A DNA stretch of 64,000 nt from Zygaena filipendulae (taxonomy: Eukaryota; Arthropoda; Insecta; Lepidoptera; Zygaenidae): positions 4,409,501 to 4,473,500 of the forward strand of contig OU015661.1 in assembly GCA_907165275.2 (NCBI GenBank), in the 5' to 3' direction. Position 1 is the stretch's first letter, and each line of letters opens with the position of its first letter. A model generated the notes under the pieces. The model searched no databases. It was given only the letters and a program-made list of their open reading frames with translations, and had not been told where the DNA came from. The position numbers were made by a program, and so were the translations under genes. Positions 12,319 to 23,020 of this stretch are shown piece after piece.

Positions 12319-15300
12319 CTCCATGATGACATAGAGATGTCCCGGGCTATCCATACAGTCGTGCATGGCGACGAGATGCGGGTGGTGAAGCGCCGTCAGC
12401 TCGCGCAGGATCTTGATCTCCTTTACCAAGATCTCTGACGCTTTCTGAACAGTTTTCTTTGTCACCACTTTGACAGCCACCATTTGCGATGGATTCTGTG
12501 AGAGATACAAACACTGTTTAGTGTTTATGTCATGTAGAGTTCTTCTTAACTGTTCGTAATAATTAACTCATAGAATAATTTTGAGGTAACTGCAGTTCAC
12601 ACTAAATAAAATATGTTTATCAACTTAGCTTGACGTAACTGTATCTTTTGCTCGGAATTGTTTTGAACAGTAGCTGCACTAGCAAAATTATAGTACTAGC
12701 TGTTCCCCGCGGTTTCCCCGCGTTAATTTCGGAATTCCCGCGAAAATTCCGGGTTAAAATATATGTTACTCAGGGATAATATAGCTTTCTAATGGTGAAA
12801 GAATTTTTGAATTCGGTCCAGCAGTTTTTGAGTTAAATCGTAACGACAAACAAACAAACAAAAAATCAAATCTTTCCTCTTTATAATATTAGTAGGTATA
12901 GATAAACCAACCCACTTAAAAGCGAAAAATAAACATTGAAAAAAATTCATTAAAACCGACTTTAAAACACACAAGAATGCACTACACCAAAAAGTTAAAA
13001 TAAAATAATAATCGGTTTGAAGTCGGTGCCAAGCCAAATAGATCCTGGGCAAGAAACGAGCGGGCTTGGCTTTGTGTGTTTTGAAGTCGGTTTTAATTTT
13101 TTTGTTATTTTTTTTGTCAATTTGGCACCGGTAGGTACTTAGGTATACACACTAACTTTGGTCGGAACTTGCCCAGGCACACCGGCACACCTTGTGCATG
13201 AATATTGTACGAGATAGCGATGCCCTTGATTGTTTTCGCAATTACACTACTACTTAGCATTTACGAATTATTTATGACTAGAGTGTGCCGCGCAGTTTCA
13301 CCCGCGATAATTTCGGAGTTCCCGTGGGAATTCCGGATTACAATATAGCTGTGCATGTTACTCAGGGATAATGTAGCTTTCTAATGGTGAAATAATTTTT
13401 GATATTGGTCCAGTAGTTTTTGAGTTAAATCGTAACAAACAAACAAAAAATCAAATCTCACCTCTTTATAATATTAGTATGTATAGACATAAAGACAAAT
13501 TATGTACCTATCTATCACCTACCCAGTTAATTCAAGAAATTCTTATAATCTAAAACGGAGTAATTTAAAATTATAAGGCGAGTGCATACAGCGTTGCATA
13601 AGGTAGTCCCAAGCATGACGCCGCGTGTGCGAGCGTCAAGGCAGGCCCTTACGAGTTACGACTGACTCAGCTCAGTCCACCTTTGTCACCTAAAATGTTT
13701 TATGTATGAAATCTATAATATTTTATATTCTATCTATTATAAAAATGAATCCCATTTCATCATGGCATCACGCGTAGACGGCTGGACCAATTTCGCCGAT
13801 TCTTTTTTTGTTGTTTGTTTTTGTTTTACAACAAGATTATAATAAGTTTGGAGTTCCTGCGGGAATTCCGAAACTCACGCGGGTGGATCTCCGTAACGAC
13901 TGGACCTATTTTGACGGGACTTTCACTGCTAATTAATTATTAGCTGATGTTATAAGGAGTAAATTAGGCTACTTTGGACTTCCTGCGGGAATTCTGAAAC
14001 TGAAACTGAAACGGGCGAAACCGCAGGACAAAGCTAGTATTATATGTATTATACATATTATATATATTATATTTATAATATTTACTTGTTCCACATCTAC
14101 TCTGTAGTGTTTTTGTTAGCGATGTCTTTAATCACTAAATATTCTTGGCCTCAGCCTCACCGCGTTTGTGTCTGTCTGTTTGCGATAAACTCAAAAACTA
14201 CTGAACGAGTTTCATGCGGTTTTTACCAATACTATATTTGGACTTAGATAAGCAATAGTGTGTTAACCCACACTGGAGAAATTTTAAGTTAATCGTGTTT
14301 TAAAAGTATAGCGCCGTTTTGTGTCATTATTTTTTATGTTAAATATGTAGTTACATATTTAAGCAATGTAATAAGGGAAACACATAATTAAAAATTGTTC
14401 TGAATCAATAACTTAGTTTTGTGGGTTAACATGTTATTGCTTATCTGCGTCCATTTAGACATTTATTTATTTATTTATTCTTCTTGCACAAAATAGTACA
14501 AATGGCGAACTTAATGCCTTATCATTCATGAGGAAGGTTTAGGTATATAATTTGGCAACGTTTTGTGTAAATTGGTTGAAATATGTGGGCGTCCAAGCAA
14601 AAAGTTACCAAGTGGGGTATTGAGTTAATACTAGATTTGGTATCTTGAATAGTCAATTATAATATTTTTTCAATAAGGATTGAAAAAAAAATCGAAAACT
14701 AGCACAATTTTTTCCTATCAGACATTTGAAGTTGAAATTTGAAAATTATTTACTTTTATTTTTTACTGTAATTAAAACTATTATATGTATTATATTTTTA
14801 TTTTTAGTTGGTTTATTTATGTTTATGTTTGTTTCTTTTTCTTGGGTGTTGGGCTGAAATAAATGTATTTTCTTTCTTCTTTCTTTCAAATTCTGAAAAA
14901 ACTTGATTTGAGAAAAAGCATTTAAAAGTTTGAGTGAAAACAAAACACACTTCTACTTGCTTGTTGCATAGATTATTGTAGATTTAGATATATAAAAATT
15001 AATGAAATTGCAGAAAATTGAGCAATTATTAATAAATAATCAATTAAAATCGCGGACGCAATTTTTTCACCAAACTTTACAAAACGTCTTATATCTCGGA
15101 AACTAAATACCGAGACCTGGTACTTTTTTGCTTGGACGCCCACACCTGGGAGCTTTAATGGAAAACGCTGCCTTTCCCTTTGAGATGTAACAAAACAATG
15201 CATGGTAGGATATTCCTCTTTTATAGGTACCGGGATTTCCGCGGGAACTCCGAAATTAACATGGGTGAAACCGCGGGGAATAGCTAGTTAAATATAAATT

Positions 15301-18300
15301 CATAGATAAAACTATACGACTTGCCTAAATAATGCGCAGATCGTACATATTATTGCAGTTCAAATGTAGACTAATTAATATAAATCATCTGATGCTAGTT
15401 AAATATAAATTCATAGATAAAACTATACGACTTGCCTAAATAATACGCAGATCGTACATATTATGTATTATTGCAGTTCAAATGTAGACTAATTAATATA
15501 AATCATCTGATACCACTCAAGGTTGTGTTTATTTGGTGTGTCCCACATTCGAGAGTTCGCAACGACGGCATTTGACCTCATTTCAACATGCTCCCAGCGT
15601 ATAGCTGCGGGATTGATAAGTTAAACAATCAATAGTAATCGATAGGATAAAACCACCTAAATATTTATGTCTGAAAATACGTAGAGACGACAGACGTAAG
15701 CTATATTATTAGGTACTCTTATCTGATAGCAGTAACAACCATAAACAGACACACGTTTCCCGCAGAGATAAGCTGTGACTATGGACTTCCCCACGTGGTA
15801 CGATCCCAAACCAGTTTCATTCGTTTTAAATACACGTTCATGCCAGCATCGTCTCAAATTATTATTGCATACGCGCTCCTTAGACGACATCACACACCAC
15901 ATGCCTACCCTTTATTTTGAAATACAGTTTTCTAAAATACAAATACCAACATTATCCTTATTACTATTATAAATGCGAATGTGACTTTGATTGTTGCGCT
16001 TTCACCCCATATTAGTTTGAATTTTAACCGATCATCATGAAATTTTGCATAGGTACACAACTACACCGATGTCAGGGGTGCAGAAAAGTGCTTTTAATCC
16101 TACCGCGAGTGAAACCGCTGGGAACAGCTAGTTAACTACAATATTATCTCAATACAATATTATAGCAATACTTCGATATTGTAGGATTTGTAGGTACTGA
16201 TTAACGGTTCAGATGGAGAGCGTCAAAGTAAGCTAACCCACAAAGCAACGAGCATTTCTGTGAGCTAACATAGTGAAAGGCTTAGATTCTTACTTCTCAG
16301 TAGGTAAATAAAATTAAATGGCAAAAAAAAAAACATTTAGTTGACCGTAATCCTCTTTAGTTTAAAGAATCTATTGTTCACAGAGTGGCGACTGGTTCGG
16401 CTAGTTTTTGCCACCACGGCCTAATTCCAAATTTAGGTACCTACCGCACCTCCTGAGCTACACCAATAAAAAATGTAAATAGAAAGTAGTTTCCGAAAGA
16501 ACCTTCGGCTAACCCAACCTTTTGCTAAAACCTTCGGCTTCGGCCAGGATGGGCTGAAGTTTCAGCCGAAGCCGAAAGTTTCTAAGAAATGTCAAACTGT
16601 TGAATGCGCGAGAGCTCAGAAGAATAACTATTCTTCTGAGCGCGAGAGCGAAGCGTAATGTCTAAATCTATATCTATACCTACTAATATTATAAAGAGGT
16701 AAAGTTTGTGAGGTTGTGAAGTTGTAGTAGTAGGGAAGCCGACGATGCTAAATGTGTCTACACATTTTAGATTAGTTACTGTTTATGTTTGTTTCTTTTT
16801 CTTGTGTGTTGTGCTGAAAAAGGTATTTTCTTCTTCTTTCTTCTTCTTTATAAAATGGGGATTTACTCGAGCGTCGTTTGTGACCTATTGGATTTTGAAG
16901 ATTAGGAGGTAGAAACAAAATAAGATTATATTTTGTTATATTAGAATATATGTTTTTTCTTGCAATTATTGTGGGTTTAGCTTCTACAGGCTTCCAAAAA
17001 TGTAAAAAAACACTCGAGTCACATGGAAATACTCGAGCGCGTCAGATATTGATAGTGTGTAATGTATATATTATGCCTGCTCCCACGTGTCTCTGATGAT
17101 GGAGGTATGTTAATCTGCCGGTTTACGTTGTGGGGGTCGCCGTACAGAAGGGCCAAAAATGAAGAAAAAAAAAATCAATTTATTCGAGCATGTCAGATTT
17201 TCAGAGTGGGTGCTAAGTGAAATCAAAAGAAGCTCCCATTCAAACTGACGATTCAGACTTTTAACTCAAGCTCGTGGCGACTTCTTGAAAAAATAAAGAA
17301 AGTAATTTTTACCCGCTGAAGGGTGTAATCGTACAAGTTTATTTTGTAAAGAGCAAGTATGCACCAATTCGTCAATTAAGTTCTAACACGGCAAAGGTCA
17401 AATTTTGAACAAAATAGGTTCCATGTCATTCAATGGTAAAACGTAGTGCTTATATACTCTTTGGTAGAATCGCAACTCGCAAGCCGCATTGTTTGAACAT
17501 ACCACATCGTTTGCCTACAGGTATATGTACATATGTATACGTAAAAATGAATCCCTATTTCCCTTAAACGCTTATTACACTTTACAATTTGTCAGATACC
17601 AATCTAGGAAATCGGATCGAAGTTAGAACAGTTGGTTCCGATTTAGGATCAGTGAGTGGGAGAGAGAGCGAGTAATAAATCATACTTACATTAAAATGTA
17701 CCCTAGAGTAGTCGACAATTTAGTGTAGTCTGATTACTCGCTCCCGCTTTCTCTCACTCACTGATCCTAAATTGTATCCGATAGATTCCCTAAATTGGAA
17801 CTTGGAAGTAGTGTTGTAATTAGCCACGGCATCACATGTGACTGGCTGGACCAATTTCGCAAATTCTTTTTTTGTCGTGTTTGCTGTTGTAAGGAGAAGG
17901 AGAATATGAAAGAAGTTTGAAGTTCCTGCGGGAATTCCGAAACGCGGGTGAATCTCTGAACCGGCTGGACAGAGTTTGAAAGTCCTTTCACTGCTATAAT
18001 CAGCTGAAGATATAATAAGCAAATTAGGCTACTTTGTAATTCCTGTGGGAATTCCAAAACTCACGTGGGTGAAACTGTGAGGCACAGCTTTATTGAATAA
18101 ACCTAACTGTATACAGTTGTTTATGTAACGCGTCTCCATAACTATGCTTCTGTCCTGTGCCAATTCAATAGATCGTTGTAGAGTTTCTCCTGTAGAGGCA
18201 TCTACAATGCTTTTACACCATTGTGTTGGAATACGGCCCCTGCAGCGCTTCCCCTGCATCTGTCCTGCACCTGGATATGGAGACGCGTTATATAATTATG

Positions 18301-20989
18301 GTCACGATCCTCATTTGTGAGGGAGCGACAAAAGAGAAAGAGATACAGTTGTTTGATGCTAAATGAAATGTTTTTTTTTTCCTCTCCTGAAAAGTTGCAT
18401 ATTTTGACATTTGGGGTGTTAGAACGTAGTTGTAATTTTAAGCTGCAATTTAGAATCTTTGTCAGCATTTACTCAAGGATTTTTTTTTATGTGACCAATT
18501 TAGAGATGCCATGGATGGAAAAAGTAACATGACACACAATACTTTATTTTTTACTAGACGATGCAGACGATTACTTGCTTGTTTTTACTAGTAGTACTAC
18601 TTTTATGGTTTTATAATATTTTGTCCTTCGAGCCGGATCATCATAATTTGGTCTATCCAAGATCAAATTGGAACCTATGCACCGCTCCTGAAGTCATTAG
18701 TTCAGAGTCACAAGCACACATAAAAGGAAATGGGAGCTAAGTTCAAAACAGCAATGGGTGAGAGGGGTAGAAAAACTATGTGAAAGCAACAGAAAATATG
18801 GAGTTAAAATATAGAAAAAGGAACTGTAAAGTGTAAACTCAAATATCTAACACAAAGAAAACTACATGTGTAGTGTGCTTGAAGGACCATGATGAAGACT
18901 GGATAAAGTGCTTCAGCTGTCAAGGGTGGGCTCATGAAGCATGTGCAGACATTCCTGTGTGTGAAGACGCATATACATATATACTACGTGTTAATGAATT
19001 AACTGAAAACTAGAAAGTAGTTTGCTCAGAATCGACTAGCGAATCGATCGCACTTTGTTTTAATATAGGTTATATTTTTTAATTTTTACTAGCCCATGTC
19101 TAAATTATTTATAATGCAATATTTGGCGCGTACGCCGTCCGCAGCAAAAAAAAATCGAACGGGTAGGCGCGGGCGTAGCCGTTGGAATTTCGTAGATAGG
19201 TCACCTCCAAACTAATGTTGAATAACTTTTAAAGTATAAATTTTTTTGACATAAAATATATCTTAATTATATTATTGTTTATTTTTTTGAATGGGGTGTA
19301 TCAGGTTTTCAGTTGATTCATTAACATGTTGTATATATACAATGTTTTAAGTATGTCCGGCACTTGGAGTTAAAGTATTGGTCTGTCCGGCACTAGGTGC
19401 CAATGTCTAAGATTATAATTTTTTTTACCAAAACGTAATTAAAGTTCCTAATTATTTTTATGCAGAGGTGGTATTTTAGTAAGTTCATATAAAAACTTAT
19501 ATAAAGTTACATTTGTCGAAGTAGTATTAAATTTTATTTTCTGAAAACCTAGTGTCCGCCACTGGGGGACTTCCTCCTATGCACTTTTTTTAGTATGTTT
19601 TGAAAACATGTAATACTACTGGGAAATCTAAACATTTTAAATTTTTTCTCCATAGTCAATTCTAAAATTTCACATCCCCACTCCCTGTAAAGCAAGTAAA
19701 GATGCTGTGACTGCTCACCAAAATTTGACCAATTAATAAGGATAATTTAGTATGTATGTATTTATTTATAATATGTGTGATTTACTTTATCTTATCTATT
19801 TTCTATACTCTCATTTGCTTTGTCCTTTGTCAACAATTATTTGTTTTAATATTAAGCAAAAACTTTTTTAAGACATCAGGGCCCTTAGGACTATGACCCA
19901 AAAACACAATCCCAAACATTCCAGATGCAAAAATATAAGAAATTTATATTCTGTAAGACAAAAGAAACGTTGTAGATGTATTTTTTTAAAGTGAAGGTTC
20001 TTTGAACACAAGGAAAAAGCAATTTAAGTGGTGCCTTATCTTAGAGCGACATGTTATGGTTATAGTGAATAAGAGCCCTGAGATAAAGGCCTAAAAAAGT
20101 GAATGAACCTCCTTCCACACATTTTTAATGTTATTGATGCTTACCACTGTGAGCCTCAATCTTATCAGCAAATATAGAGCTACTTACGGTTATTTGCCCT
20201 CATAGTAAGAACAATGTTTACAAACTGTGACAGTATAAATATAGATATTTTTTAAAACTGAAACTAACTTCTCAAAATATTTAGAAAACATCTAACTATT
20301 TCTAATATATCAAACAAGCCATATTCATAAACAGCCATATTACTTATTTTATTAAACACTCCATTATGTTTGAGTTGAGGTTAGGTTTGACCAGTGCAAG
20401 ATTAGGTTACTAGTGTTCTCCGTAACCGTACTTCAAAAATGTTTATGTTTAAATGTGTGCTTTAAATAAAATTTCCAATTTCTAGATCTGGTGTTTGTGT
20501 TTTGTGGTTATTCAATAATTTGATATTATATTGTACAATATGTCATAACTCATTTATTATTACTCTTCAAATTTTTTGTCATTGTACTGTTGTGTGGTGT
20601 TCAATAGAGAGTTTTTCATTTCATTTCCATTCATTACACTAATAATTTTAAAAAAAACTCAAAACCTATTTGGTTTTCCTTAGTGTAAATCACTAATAAA
20701 AAAATTTAAGTAACTAAGTATAAAAGGAGAAAGTGGTAGGCACTATGTAGGTACCTACTTCTAAAATTGCTATACAAATTAAGTTGTGTCAATAAAAAAG
20801 TAAGGACCGAACCAGATACTCGTAAATAAATAAAAAAGAGACACAGAAAGAACTCGTTACCTTAATCCTTCTTCCTTTGTACACCATCGCAAAGGCTCCA
20901 TGGCCTATAACATCTTGTTTGGTGTATTCGTAATCACCAACTTTGATTACATTAATTTCTATCTTCACTTTTTCCTTTACAACAGACAT
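12319..20989 (-). CDS. Atg1: Autophagy-initiating Ser/Thr kinase Atg1/ULK, first two coding exons
   Basis: Exon 1: 20989 down to 20861, ATG to donor GTAACG (43 codons). Exon 2: 12495 down to 12319, acceptor TCACAG, donor GTAAGC (59 codons); both in phase 0. The 102 residues match the N-lobe of ULK1/2 kinases: YTKQDVIGHGAFAMVYKGR holds the glycine loop (29-36), VAVKVV the ATP-binding lysine (Lys52), LVKEIKILREL the helix-C glutamate (Glu69), and the piece ends at the hinge (LYVIME). Atg1/ULK phosphorylates Atg13, FIP200 and class III PI3-kinase subunits to start autophagosome formation; that role is family knowledge. Missing are the catalytic loop, activation segment, C-lobe and C-terminal domains. 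They should lie at lower coordinates or outside the window; I did not find them. The 8.4 kb intron 1 is loaded with transposons. Confidence 0.85.
12692..12900 (+). repeat. Lep1-like repeat, subtype 2
   Basis: Begins CTAGCTGTTCCCCGCGG, has GAATTCCCGCGAAAATTCC, the subtype-2 body (CTCAGGGATAATATAGC, CGGTCCAGCAGTTTTTGAG) and ends CTTTATAATATTAGTAGG. It lies in Atg1 intron 1. Confidence 0.75.
12902..13115 (+). repeat. Repeat with ACCGACTT / AAGTCGGT ends
   Basis: Contains AAAACCGACTTTAAAACAC at about 12952 and, inverted, TTTTGAAGTCGGTTTTAAT at about 13079, with CGGTTTGAAGTCGGTGCCAA between. Related sequence is at 25950-26430, 26700-26860 and 53520-54508. Confidence 0.55.
13277..13485 (+). repeat. 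Lep1-like repeat, subtype 2
   Basis: Same body as the 12692-12900 copy (GTTACTCAGGGATAATGTAG, AGTAGTTTTTGAGTTAAATC) and a TATAATATTAGTATG end. The head is somewhat eroded. Confidence 0.7.
13735..14038 (-). repeat. Lep1-like repeat, duplicated-head subtype
   Basis: Two GGGAATTC plus CGGGYGRA blocks (about 13860-13890 and 13986-14020) in one orientation, with GGACCTATTTTGACGGGAC between, as at 4040-4318. Confidence 0.6.
14585..15145. mobile_element. MITE with GTGGGCGTCCAAGC termini
   Basis: GTGGGCGTCCAAGCAAAAAG at 14585 is mirrored by TTGCTTGGACGCCCAC at 15128-15143. The roughly 560-base interior is AT-rich and non-coding. This is the layout of a non-autonomous DNA transposon; the superfamily is not resolved. 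Confidence 0.7.
15225..15290 (-). repeat. Lep1-like head fragment
   Basis: Only the CCGCGG head and CCGCGGGAAC-like block remain. It directly adjoins the 110-bp tandem duplication. Confidence 0.6.
15284..15511. repeat. Tandem duplication of about 110 bp
   Basis: GCTAGTTAAATATAAATTC starts at 15284 and again at 15394. The two units are nearly identical (ATAATGCGCAG versus ATAATACGCAG, plus a TATGTATT insertion in the second), so the duplication is fairly recent. Confidence 0.85.
15960..16135 (-). repeat. Lep1-like repeat, subtype 1
   Basis: Inverted copy with ATTATAAATGCGAATGTGAC, ACCGATCATCATGAAATTTT and the AGCGGTTTCACTCGCGGTA head on the - strand; its middle GAATTCC block is lost. Confidence 0.65.
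16140..17635. other. Atg1 intron 1, middle part
   Basis: Holds a palindromic GC-richer patch at about 16523-16583 (CTTCGGCTTCGGCC with CAGCCGAAGCCGAAAG) and a hairpin at about 16616-16640 (CTCAGAAGAATA / TATTCTTCTGAG). No coding exon recognised. Confidence 0.5.
17641..17772. repeat. Hairpin-forming inverted repeat (mini-MITE)
   Basis: ATTTAGGATCAGTGAGTGGG at 17641 opens a 36-base arm whose imperfect reverse complement (4-base indel) ends at 17772, with a loop of about 56 bases. Confidence 0.75.
17828..18092 (-). repeat. Lep1-like repeat, duplicated-head subtype
   Basis: Same design as 4040-4318: two GGGAATTCC blocks (about 17930 and 18050), GGCTGGACAGAGTTTGAAAG between, and a degenerate head ending GTGAGGCACAGCT. 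Confidence 0.55.
18862..18972 (+). pseudogene. PHD-type zinc-finger fragment, probably from a DNA transposon
   Basis: The frame from about 18843 reads CVVCLKDHDEDWIKCFSCQG then WAHEACADIP, a CxxC...CxxC...HxxxC pattern like the PHD finger at the C-terminus of pogo/Jerky-type and some piggyBac transposases. No transposase core is readable upstream (18540-18860), so it is a broken remnant. A host PHD exon is less likely because no fitting splice sites or neighbouring exon were seen. Confidence 0.5.
18986..19330. mobile_element. TIR element, copy 1 (ACGTGTTAATGAATT termini)
   Basis: ACGTGTTAATGAATTAACTG at 18986 is mirrored by CAGTTGATTCATTAACATGT near 19311-19329. A second copy lies at 34841-35189, sharing TACTAGCCCATGTCTAAATT and GTAGGCGCGGGCGTAGC. 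Confidence 0.7.
19340..20860. other. Atg1 intron 1, part next to exon 1
   Basis: AT-rich sequence with TGTCCGGCACT occurring twice (near 19356 and 19385) and a related TGTCCGCCACT near 19551, probably pieces of an old repeat, plus a repeat piece at 20040-20085. No coding exon recognised. Confidence 0.45.
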
Positions 20990-23020
20990 GATTAATTTTT
21001 ATTTATTTACAGTCCAAACACAAAAGATCAATACTACTATTCTTGAATCAGTTACGATGTCGATGACGGAACTTGACTACGCACTGCATTATGATTTAAA
21101 GAAAAATCATCAGCTCCCAGTCACTTCCTAGTGTCCATCTGAGTCCTCGCTACACTTTATGCACAGCGTCCCATTGTTTCTTTTTTTGTGCACGAACGAA
21201 CACAACACACAATGAAGAGAAATCGTTTAGAAGTGATTTTATTTTGTTGTTTCTTTTTTAATTTTGTTTAATGGCCACTTTTTAGTATTGCCAGAACCTA
21301 GTTCTTTTTTTTTTAACAGTCATGAATACAAGTTGGATAGACGATAGAACGCTGACTAGTGTATCATCTTTGTGCCAATGTATACATAATTAAAATTATG
21401 TATTCTTGATTCATTTAAAAAGGAACTTTTTGGGTACAGAAAGAAAAAATCGGTAATAGTATATTTCATTATAAGTGCGGAAAGCCTGTCATTGCAAAGA
21501 GTTCCGACAAATGTCTACCCGAGCCGAGGCGCAGCCGAAGGTGAGGGTTGACAGTCGGAACTAGTTGCAATGACGGTTCCGCACGTGTACTGAACAACTA
21601 TTTTTAATACAGTTGCGAAAAAAATGAAGAAATTTAATAAAATATCAAAAACACAACAAACTCAACTAAGTTCCAACTGTGATCAAGAGATGGCGCTAGT
21701 CATATTAGTAATGCGAAACCTACGTTTCGCAATGCAAAAAAGTGTGTCAAAGTCGTGTCGCCATTTGACAGTTGGCAAAGAGAACGCACGAGTTCGGGAA
21801 AGGTAAACAAAAAGCTCGAGTATGTAATAGCCCACATCCCGAACGCTAAACGTCCCTGCAATACGCCACTTTTTGAGCAACTGTATTAAAAATGAGTTAT
21901 ACGAATATATGTATAATTATTTAAAGTAAGAGGGTCAGAATCAGTATTTTTGACATAGGTACGAAACTAATATTGTTTTGAGGGTACGAACCTATTTAAC
22001 TAGACAGCAAGTGACATTTTATTTAAACGGAATTTATAAGTAGTACCTACTTATTTCTTCTCATGAAAAAGACCTAAGTATGTCCTATGACCGCAGCTCA
22101 GTGCAGTGGCTGACAGTCCTGCTACGCCATCACTGGACTTCACTGGAGTGTTTGGAACCGTACGATAATTATCGTAGACATAGGGTAGTTTTGTGCTTAC
22201 GCCTTACCGTACGATGTACGATAATGTGCTAACATTGTTATCGTACGATAATCTTCATCATGATGACAACTTTAAGAATATAAATAATTAGTAACAATTA
22301 TACATATATTATATTTTTTATTCATAGCGCTTTAAGCTTATTTTAATAGGTAATGCCAGTAATGCAATATGCAAGCCTTTTCATTGATTCTACCAATGAA
22401 CGCAATGAATGAATGAATGAACAACAGAATGATATGTTTGTTTTTCTTTTCAAACTATTAAGTTCGCACTTCGCACTTTATAGGTACGTAAAGTATCGTG
22501 TTATATTTTTGTCGATATGTAACCAGTTATTTAGGGGTGTAAAAAAATAATAATTTTAATAATAAGCGATTATTTTTTTCTTATAATCGATAGGTAGGCA
22601 TTTAATTATTGATTTTTTATTATTAAAATGATAGAAATTTACTAAAATTATGTCTAAATACACTTTATCATGACAAGTACGATAATTTGTCCATTTTCGG
22701 TTCATATACGGTAATTGTACGCTCCACGATAATCTGCACCCCAAAGATGTTATAACTTATAAGTATTAAACATGACCCCGCTAAACACGCCATTCGAACT
22801 ACATTCAAAAATCAAAATATCGGAAAATAAATATTTTAAAAATTCATTACCTATAAAATTTTTAATGGCGTTAAATCACACAAGCATCAGCTGATAAATA
22901 TAAAACTAGACTTAAAATTTCATTGATATTAGTTGTAAGGGTTATAAATAAAAATATTATATGTTTCAGTACATTAAATTAGAAATTTTGATATCACTAT
23001 TATATTAACATCAATTATGA
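20990..23020. other. Intergenic region between Atg1 start and DENR end
   Basis: Should contain the Atg1 promoter and 5' UTR just above 20990 and the DENR 3' UTR just below 23021, but I cannot mark a core promoter or a firm poly-A signal. It holds the 21601-21892 MITE and CGTACGATAA-rich palindromic pieces (about 22158-22253 and 22675-22735). Confidence 0.5.
21601..21892. mobile_element. MITE with TTTTTAATACAGTTGC termini
   Basis: TTTTTAATACAGTTGC (21601-21616) is exactly mirrored by GCAACTGTATTAAAAA (21877-21892). The 292-bp unit has no significant coding content; both strands are open by chance inside it. It lies upstream of the Atg1 start. Confidence 0.8.

Noticed and set aside
20381..20410. 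Telomere-like GGTTAGG words
   Set aside because: Only isolated GGTTAGG-like words occur; there is no TTAGG tandem array.
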